Made by a program: the position numbers and the translations under genes
Assembly (NCBI GenBank): GCA_030150135.1
Contig: JASLGO010000054.1
Coordinates: forward strand, 1-11,287
Direction: 5' to 3'
DNA length: 11,287 nt
Origin: Aquirhabdus sp.
GTDB lineage: Bacteria > Pseudomonadota > Gammaproteobacteria > Pseudomonadales > Moraxellaceae
Shown here: piece by piece, positions 6,000 to 11,287 of the stretch
How the letters are laid out: each line of letters starts with the position of its first letter
Position numbering within the stretch: position 1 is the stretch's first letter
Notes under the pieces: generated by a model
Databases searched by the model: none
What the model saw: only the letters and a program-made list of their open reading frames with translations
What the model was told of the DNA's origin: nothing

Positions 6000-7451
6000 T
6001 TATTGCTTAATCACAAGTACGCGTTCTTCACACATATCTGCAATCGCATAGCGAATGCCCTCTCGTCCCAACCCGCTGTCTTTCACGCCACCATAGGGCA
6101 TGTTATCGACACGGAAGGTCGGAACGTCATTAATAATCACACCACCTACGTGAAGTTCATCCCATGCTTTCAGCATTTTTGTGAGATTTTGGGTATAGAC
6201 ACCCGCTTGCAAACCAAAACGACTTTGATTTACCAGATCAAGAGCTTCATCAAATGTTGCATATTTTTCTAAAATCACCACAGGGCCAAAGGCTTCATTT
6301 TGATAAACATCAGATGAATCAGGTACATTTTCTAGAACTGTCGCTTCCAGCATTGAACCCGTTAAATGACCACCTGCAAGTAATGTAGCACCTTGACCAA
6401 TCGCATCATCAATCCAACCTTTTAATCGCAGTGCTTCTTTTTCTTTAATCATTGGCCCGATCACTGTATCAGCCAAATGTGGATCGGCGGGTTTGAGCTG
6501 TCTTGCGCGAGCAACAAATTTTGCTTTCAACTCATCATAAATATCTTGATGCGCCAAAATGCGTTGTACGCTAATACAAACCTGACCTGACTGAATAAAT
6601 GCGCCTGTAATTAAGCGATCAAGTGCTGCATCAATATCAGCATCTGGCTCTACAATCACCGCAGCATTACCGCCTAATTCCAATACAACTTTTTTGCGTC
6701 CTGCTCGCGCCTTCATATCCCAACCGACTTGATCAGAACCAGTAAAACTCAGTAACTTGAATCGGTCATCAGTCACAAATAAATCTGCGCCTTCGCGATG
6801 ACACGGCAAAATCGAGAAAGCTCCGATTGGTAAATCAGTTTCTGCCAATACTTCCGCAATAATCAAGGCACTGACAGGCGTTAAACTTGCAGGTTTGAGT
6901 ACAAATGGACAACCTGCAGCAATAGCAGGTGCAATTTTATGCGCGGTCAAATTCAATGGAAAATTAAACGGACTGATCAGCGATACAGCACCCACAGGAA
7001 CGCGCTGTGTCATACCACGATATGCGCCTGCTGTGGGCGTCACATCCAAAGGCATCACTGCCCCCTTATCAAGCTGTGTCACCGCATCCGCGGCAAGTTG
7101 AAATGTGCTTATTAAACGCAATACTTCGCCTTTTGCTGATGTCAGAGATTTTCCGCCTTCGACAATCAATACTTCCACTAACTCATCAAATCGCTCAGTA
7201 AAACGTTTTACACAATGCAGCAAAATCGCTTGTTTTTGATAAGTTTTCAACTGAGCCATTGGCTTTTCGGCTTTCACTGCTGCTGCAATCGCTTGCTCAA
7301 TGATTGCGCCATCAGCCAACGCGACTTGAGTCACAACCTGATGAGTAAACTTATCAGTGACATCAAGCCACTCACTAGAAGTCATAGGGCGATTTGCCAG
7401 ATAAAGAGGATATTGTTTAGGGAGTGCGAAACTTGCTTTGATCGTAGTCAT
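6000..7451 (-). CDS. NAD(P)+-dependent aldehyde dehydrogenase
   Basis: A 483-residue member of the ALDH superfamily, oxidising an aldehyde to its acid with NAD(P)+ in the cytoplasm. All key residues are present: N163 in SPFNFP (oxyanion hole), K186 in VLKP (cofactor ribose), SFTGS at 235-239 (Rossmann turn), E258 in LELGG (general base), C292 in GQVCIS (catalytic thiol) and E386 in NEAFGP (cofactor). Family details such as LELGGNA and SGQVCIS-QR recall lactaldehyde, phosphonoacetaldehyde and non-phosphorylating GAPDH-like groups, but the substrate cannot be fixed. The ATG at 7451 is followed by the usual N-terminal strand (YPLYLANRPM), and an in-frame TGA lies 15 nt upstream of it, so the start is well constrained, although no Shine-Dalgarno is visible. 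It is the last gene after the MFS transporter and Rieske protein, and a strong terminator follows. Confidence 0.95.
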   Translation of the reverse strand: MTTIKASFALPKQYPLYLANRPMTSSEWLDVTDKFTHQVVTQVALADGAIIEQAIAAAVKAEKPMAQLKTYQKQAILLHCVKRFTERFDELVEVLIVEGGKSLTSAKGEVLRLISTFQLAADAVTQLDKGAVMPLDVTPTAGAYRGMTQRVPVGAVSLISPFNFPLNLTAHKIAPAIAAGCPFVLKPASLTPVSALIIAEVLAETDLPIGAFSILPCHREGADLFVTDDRFKLLSFTGSDQVGWDMKARAGRKKVVLELGGNAAVIVEPDADIDAALDRLITGAFIQSGQVCISVQRILAHQDIYDELKAKFVARARQLKPADPHLADTVIGPMIKEKEALRLKGWIDDAIGQGATLLAGGHLTGSMLEATVLENVPDSSDVYQNEAFGPVVILEKYATFDEALDLVNQSRFGLQAGVYTQNLTKMLKAWDELHVGGVIINDVPTFRVDNMPYGGVKDSGLGREGIRYAIADMCEERVLVIKQ

Positions 7452-7460
7452 GAGTGTTAT

Positions 7461-7501
7461 TTTATATCAATGAATATGGGCAATATCCTAGCCCATATTC
7501 A
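7461..7501 (-). promoter_or_regulatory. Inverted repeat and -10-like box in front of the aldehyde dehydrogenase gene
   Basis: TGAATATGGGC (7471-7481) and GCCCATATTCA (7491-7501) form perfect 11-bp arms around a 9-nt spacer. Arm centres are 20 bp apart, about two helical turns, as for many dimeric regulator operators. No T-tract follows on either strand, so a terminator is unlikely. Just downstream on the minus strand is TATAAA (7466-7461), 9 nt before the ATG at 7451, with no convincing -35. This suggests a regulated promoter with a very short or absent leader, consistent with the missing ribosome binding site. Function is inferred. Confidence 0.5.
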
Positions 7502-7572
7502 CTCAATGCGTAAGAAGTGAAACGTTGTGATTTGAATGGAAATTCCAATAAGTCTTACATGGCTTATGGTTA

Positions 7573-7944
7573 TTAAGCTTTCACACTCAAATAGACTTGT
7601 CCATCTTGCTCACTCACATTGTAGTGCTTTAAACCACACGGTTTTTTACCCATAGCCAGCATGTCGTGTGTAAATTTCGGTAAGGATAAACCAAGAAATG
7701 AATCAACCCATTTGACATTATCACCCGTAGCAAGATCGAACTCGGCACCGTGAAATTTGCAGGTGACTGTACCATTTTCAACTTTGCCTTTGCTGAGTGG
7801 TAAACCCATGTGTGGACATTTAGCAGCATAGGCTTTGAGCTGATTATTGACGCGAGTAACAATAACAGATTCATTGTCGAGTTTAGTACTAAAAAGCTGT
7901 CCTTCTACAATCGCAGAAGATTGGGCAATAATTTGTGCTGACAT
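7573..7944 (-). CDS. Stand-alone Rieske [2Fe-2S] domain protein (ferredoxin-like)
   Basis: A 123-residue protein made up of one Rieske domain. The cluster ligands are C43-x-H45 (KCPHMGLPL) and C62-x-x-H65 (CKFHGAEFD), with 16 residues between H45 and C62. The CPHMGLPLSKG and CKFHGAEFDLATG boxes are typical of soluble Rieske ferredoxins and NirD-like small subunits that carry electrons to an oxygenase or reductase. There is no signal peptide or membrane anchor, so it should be cytoplasmic. The segment from about 76 to 107 is longer than in the smallest ferredoxins and contains one extra cysteine (C103). The start is supported by AAGGAAAA about 7 nt before the ATG. No oxygenase, reductase or other obvious partner is encoded in the window. 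It lies between the MFS transporter (93 nt upstream) and aldehyde dehydrogenase (121 nt downstream), possibly one transcript. Confidence 0.9.
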   Translation of the reverse strand: MSAQIIAQSSAIVEGQLFSTKLDNESVIVTRVNNQLKAYAAKCPHMGLPLSKGKVENGTVTCKFHGAEFDLATGDNVKWVDSFLGLSLPKFTHDMLAMGKKPCGLKHYNVSEQDGQVYLSVKA

Positions 7945-7959
7945 GATTTTTCCTTTTGG

Positions 7960-7976
7960 TTAGAAGGTTTTTCTAA
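7960..7976. repeat. Small inverted repeat upstream of the Rieske gene
   Basis: TTAGAA (7960-7965) and TTCTAA (7971-7976) form a 6-bp inverted repeat with a 5-nt spacer, about 16 nt before the Rieske start codon and next to its ribosome binding site. It could be an operator or a weak mRNA hairpin, or chance in AT-rich DNA. Confidence 0.25.
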
Positions 7977-8037
7977 AGTCTATTGATGCTTGTTTACATT
8001 ACTAAAATAAGATTACCGTTTCATAAAATATAGTGAT

Positions 8038-9267
8038 TTATGCCTCAGCACGTTCAGGCAACGTCCGCCATGTATACAACCAAATAAACGCTCCAACACC
8101 CATCATGATTGGCACAAGCTGAATCGCCAATTGCAAGCCAATATAATCAGACGCCAATCCTACAATCGATGGACTAATTGCATCACCCAGTAAATGAATC
8201 ATCAAAATCGTAAACGCAAATGCACGCACTCGCAGGCTACTGGGTACACAATTGGCGAGCATGGCATTCACTGGACCGTTATAGAACCATAAGAAAAACT
8301 GAGCAAAAAACAACATCACGACAGCTGACATTGCATCATGCAGAGTTAATGCAAAAAGACCAAAAATTGTCGCAAGCAACATCGACCAACCCGACAGAGC
8401 CATATAAGGCTGTCTTGTGTGCTTTCTTAAATAATCAGCTAAATAACCGCCAACCACTGTTCCCAACAATCCGCCAACGACCGCAGACATTCCCACATAA
8501 TGCCCAGATGCCTCAATCGACATGCCACGATGACGCTGTAAGAACGTTGGAAACCAATCTGCTAAAGCACCCGCTGCAAAGGTCACCACAGTATAGCCCG
8601 CAGCAACAAACATATATTCGCGATTACGCAGCAATAACCCTATCGCCTCACTCCATTTGGGAGGAGTCACGTCAGCATCATGATCATAATGACCTCGACC
8701 TGGATCGCGAATCCAAAGCGCAAGGAGTGCCATTAAAATCCCCGGCAACCCGCAAATCAAAAATGCCGCTCGCCAACCATACATTTGCCCAAACATACCA
8801 CCCAAAATAAAGCCCATCGCTGAGCCCACAGGGATCGCAACATAAAAAATCGTCAGAATACGGTTACGACGTTCAGGTGGAAAAAAGTCACTGAGCAATG
8901 CAGGTGCCAATGTTGCGTAAGCCGCTTCACCAACGCCGACCAAAGCACGCGCCAACATAAATGTCCAAAAACCTGTAGCAAATGCAGCAAGCGCAGTCGC
9001 CACAGACCACACCACGACACCCGCAGCAATTAGATATTTACGAGGAAAACGATCTGCCAAAGCGCCAAACATGACACTCGAGACCATATAAACCAAGACG
9101 AAGCCAGTGATTGGCAAACTCGTTTCAAAGTCAGTCAATTTCAAATCATGCTTAAATAAGTCTTTCACAACACTGGGTACATAACGATCTAAATAATTCA
9201 GCAAATTCATCATCGTCAGGACGAAAATTGCGTAAAATGCACCTTGTGTCGCTTTATTTGCCTGCAT
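8038..9267 (-). CDS. Major facilitator superfamily transporter, Spinster-like
   Basis: A 409-residue polytopic inner-membrane protein with about 12 predicted helices and a cytoplasmic loop near 187-210. The N-terminal helix carries NYLDR (24-28). The loop after helix 2 has MFS motif A (GALADRFPRK, 68-77), and helix 4 has ARALVGVGEAAY (106-117), with R107 and E114 in membrane positions conserved in Spinster (Spns) family members. A second motif-A-like GGYLADYLRK follows at 273-282. Eukaryotic Spinster proteins move lipids such as sphingosine-1-phosphate or lysophospholipids. Bacterial relatives are widespread and mostly uncharacterised, many beside catabolic genes, so import of an aromatic or organic acid is equally possible. 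AAGGA 6 nt before the ATG supports the start. As first gene of the MFS-Rieske-ALDH row it may supply the substrate the dehydrogenase oxidises (inference). Confidence 0.92.
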   Translation of the reverse strand: MQANKATQGAFYAIFVLTMMNLLNYLDRYVPSVVKDLFKHDLKLTDFETSLPITGFVLVYMVSSVMFGALADRFPRKYLIAAGVVVWSVATALAAFATGFWTFMLARALVGVGEAAYATLAPALLSDFFPPERRNRILTIFYVAIPVGSAMGFILGGMFGQMYGWRAAFLICGLPGILMALLALWIRDPGRGHYDHDADVTPPKWSEAIGLLLRNREYMFVAAGYTVVTFAAGALADWFPTFLQRHRGMSIEASGHYVGMSAVVGGLLGTVVGGYLADYLRKHTRQPYMALSGWSMLLATIFGLFALTLHDAMSAVVMLFFAQFFLWFYNGPVNAMLANCVPSSLRVRAFAFTILMIHLLGDAISPSIVGLASDYIGLQLAIQLVPIMMGVGAFIWLYTWRTLPERAEA

Positions 9268-9305
9268 GATTATTCCTTATGGTGATCACTCAAGAACCAA
9301 AATCA

Positions 9306-9334
9306 ATTAAATACGTTGAAAAATTAAGAATCAA
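9306..9334 (-). promoter_or_regulatory. Possible promoter of the MFS transporter gene
   Basis: On the minus strand, TTGATT (9334-9329, 4 of 6 to -35 consensus), a 17-nt spacer and TTTAAT (9311-9306, 5 of 6 to -10 consensus). It lies in the 63-nt gap upstream of the transporter and its -35 overlaps the stop codon of the glycosyltransferase gene. No terminator is visible in this gap, so read-through from the glycosyltransferase is also possible. Confidence 0.42.
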
Positions 9335-11241
9335 TGAGTGCACTTTTCATTCCACATCCCATAAAGTGCATCAACAAAATCATGTGCAAATTGCTTGGCA
9401 TTAAATAGAGGACTTGGTCTAATTTGCTCACGCATTTGTGATCGTAATTGTGCTAATTCTTGACGTTGGTAATGATCGGCATTAGCCCAATGAATTGCCT
9501 TTTGCACATATTCTTCTTCACTATATGTGATCCAATCAGACAATCCAGCATTCTTTAATAATGCCTCACCTTGTCTTCCAAGCATACTAGGCAACGCAAG
9601 TGTCAATGTCGGTACACCCATCCATAATGCTTCGACTGTTGTCGTTCCACCTGTATAAGGAAAAGTATCCAAGATCATATCCACTTGAGCATACGATGCT
9701 AAATAATCTTTGCGATTCATCGCGCCCACTAAATCAACTCGCCCAAGATCAATACCGGCATCAACCAAACGAGACTGAAATATCTTTTTGGCTTCAGCTT
9801 GAACAAATTCCTTTACTTGGATACGAAGACGCGCATGTGGGCTAGCTGATAATACCTGCGCCCAGCATTGCAGCACTCTTTGGTTAATTTTTGGGAGCAT
9901 CTGATAACAACCAAACACGATCTGCTGATGCTGTAAACAAGGAAGTGTGCTTACCTCTGGCGCATCTTCTGGGATTGAAAAACAATAACGCAGATGAGGC
10001 AATCGCCAAATCCCTTCAACAAATCCAGACTCTTCAGATGCAGGAACACAAACTGAATCCGCCAAAACATAGTCGATATTGGATAATCCAGTTGAAGCAA
10101 AATAACCCAACCAACTGATTTGTAGTGGCGCAGCTTTACGCGCAAAAACAGGCAAACGATTGCCTGTGGTATGACCAGACAGATCGATCAAAATATCAAT
10201 ACGATCTTGTTTAATCTGTTCAATCAAACGCGCATCATTCCACGCATCAACTTGATGCCATGTACCAAAATAAGCTTGAAGACGCGTCGTGTACTCATCT
10301 CGCTTGCTCGTATTATGATAAGCAATCAACACCACCTGCTCAGCCAGCTGCGGATCAACACCAATCTGCTCAAGTGTACTTTCTAAAAAAAATCCAACAG
10401 GATGTTTCCACAAATCGGCTGAAACAAACCCAACACGTAACGGTTTATGATGCTCTAGCCTCATCTGATGCGTCACGTTCATGAGAGGATCATTTACAAA
10501 ATGCTGTTCATAACGTCGTAAGTACTGCATTTGATGATCAATATTCAATGGGTAACTAAATTGATGTAAGTTAATCATCCCATTCAGCAATAATATATTT
10601 TGGAGATCTATTAATAATCCTTGTTCTAATAACTGCTCTGCTTCCTTAAAGCGCGCCTCAGCTCTCAACATTTCTGCCAAATTAACTCTTGCTTGAACAG
10701 ACTTCGAATCAAGAGTAAGTGCTTTTTGATAACTGTCTTTTGCCAGCGTAATTTCTCCGCAGAGATTACAAGCAAATCCCAAATTCGCATACGAATTATA
10801 TGAAGGCATGATTTGTACTGAACGCTGAAAATATCCGATAGCCTCTTTTTCTCGATGAAGTTTAAGTAAGACTAAACCAATATTCGAAAGCATTCCCGCA
10901 TCATTCGGGATTACGTTACTAATCTCTTTCCATAACATCAGCGCTTGCTCTAACTGCCCAAGTCTCATGAGTGCCGCAGCACAAAGATTTTTGGCACGAA
11001 TACTGAGCATCGCATCATCCTGTGCTACTGCAATACATGCCTGAGCAATTCGACACGCCTCTTGCCATTGGCCTGCATTAAAAGCGTTCTGTGCTTGTTG
11101 TAAATAAGTCAGTGCCGAAATAGAAGGAGCACTTGTTTGGGCCGGTTGAGATACCGACTGATTAAAATTCAGTTGAACAGACATTTTTGAGGGAGTAGAA
11201 AAAGAAATTTTATTTTGATTTGAATACTTAGAGGAAGTCAT
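9331..11241 (-). CDS. TPR-repeat GT41 protein glycosyltransferase (O-GlcNAc transferase/SPINDLY-like)
   Basis: A 636-residue cytoplasmic protein. Residues 1-42 are Ser/Gln-rich and probably disordered. About 43-215 contain roughly five tetratricopeptide repeats (for example 83-116, 117-147, 150-180 and 183-213) likely to bind protein substrates. About 265-630 form the GT41 catalytic domain: SADLWKHPVGFFLE (274-287, H280 at the OGT active-site His position), DLSGHTTGNRLPVFARKAAP (353-372), WLGYFASTG (377-385), CYQMLPKI (445-452, K451 aligning with the donor-contacting Lys of OGT) and DTFPYTGGTTT (525-535). Family members glycosylate Ser/Thr (GlcNAc or fucose) or Asn (HMW1C type). The donor-site motif FPYTGGTTT is closer to SPINDLY than to animal OGT. 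The ATG at 11241 has no clear Shine-Dalgarno; an in-frame TAG at 11260-11262 bounds it, and M20 is an alternative. Targets are unknown; an upstream partner may lie beyond the window. Confidence 0.92.
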   Translation of the reverse strand: MTSSKYSNQNKISFSTPSKMSVQLNFNQSVSQPAQTSAPSISALTYLQQAQNAFNAGQWQEACRIAQACIAVAQDDAMLSIRAKNLCAAALMRLGQLEQALMLWKEISNVIPNDAGMLSNIGLVLLKLHREKEAIGYFQRSVQIMPSYNSYANLGFACNLCGEITLAKDSYQKALTLDSKSVQARVNLAEMLRAEARFKEAEQLLEQGLLIDLQNILLLNGMINLHQFSYPLNIDHQMQYLRRYEQHFVNDPLMNVTHQMRLEHHKPLRVGFVSADLWKHPVGFFLESTLEQIGVDPQLAEQVVLIAYHNTSKRDEYTTRLQAYFGTWHQVDAWNDARLIEQIKQDRIDILIDLSGHTTGNRLPVFARKAAPLQISWLGYFASTGLSNIDYVLADSVCVPASEESGFVEGIWRLPHLRYCFSIPEDAPEVSTLPCLQHQQIVFGCYQMLPKINQRVLQCWAQVLSASPHARLRIQVKEFVQAEAKKIFQSRLVDAGIDLGRVDLVGAMNRKDYLASYAQVDMILDTFPYTGGTTTVEALWMGVPTLTLALPSMLGRQGEALLKNAGLSDWITYSEEEYVQKAIHWANADHYQRQELAQLRSQMREQIRPSPLFNAKQFAHDFVDALYGMWNEKCTH

Positions 11242-11287
11242 AGTGAATGTCGATAAAGTCTAAATTTGATCCGTCGTGGCGACTTTA

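Noticed and set aside
7537..7547. Palindrome TGGAA-A-TTCCA between the Rieske and aldehyde dehydrogenase genes
   Set aside because: Short, single copy and without a promoter beside it; not enough to call an operator.
8220..8810. 196-residue plus-strand open frame within the MFS gene
   Set aside because: Despite its length it is antisense to a well-conserved transporter and is rich in His, Gln and Thr, as expected from reading membrane-protein codons backwards.

Overview
The window reads as a bacterial chromosome segment with modest G+C (about 35-50% in the lines I counted), most likely from a gammaproteobacterium of the Moraxellaceae, Acinetobacter type. This rests on the general look of the proteins and on AT-rich intergenic hairpins; no rRNA or other decisive marker is present. 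All genes except the first two lie on the minus strand. I see no tRNA, rRNA, CRISPR array, insertion sequence, phage gene or integration site.

Layout, left to right. (1) 1-617, plus strand: the last 58 residues of an iron-containing alcohol dehydrogenase, coupled by an ATGA overlap to a hotdog-fold acyl-CoA thioesterase. (2) 607-4530, minus strand: a serine esterase/beta-lactamase-like hydrolase, then dnaX (clamp-loader tau/gamma), then a small one-helix membrane protein of unknown function that starts 5 nt after dnaX and converges tail-to-tail (11-nt overlap) with the thioesterase. (3) 4761-5717, minus: a ferritin-like di-iron 'metal-dependent hydrolase' (PF10118 type) with its own promoter and strong terminator. 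(4) 6000-9267, minus: a Spinster-like MFS transporter, a stand-alone Rieske [2Fe-2S] protein and an aldehyde dehydrogenase, ending in a 19-bp terminator hairpin; this could be a small uptake-and-oxidation unit. (5) 9331-11241, minus: a TPR-GT41 (O-GlcNAc transferase/SPINDLY-type) protein glycosyltransferase, whose start overlaps a frame that runs off the right edge.

Most of the content is ordinary housekeeping and metabolic coding. The most interesting signal is inside dnaX: a run of nine A residues in the Lys codons just after the clamp-loader core, preceded by a Shine-Dalgarno-like AGAGG and followed at once by stop codons in both alternative frames. This is the arrangement expected for programmed production of a short gamma form by ribosomal frameshifting or transcriptional slippage. 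Other points to check are the small membrane protein after dnaX, an inverted repeat and possible near-leaderless start in front of the aldehyde dehydrogenase gene, the SPINDLY-like donor-site motif of the GT41 enzyme, and the corrected start of the di-iron gene. I do not see a clearly new multi-gene system.
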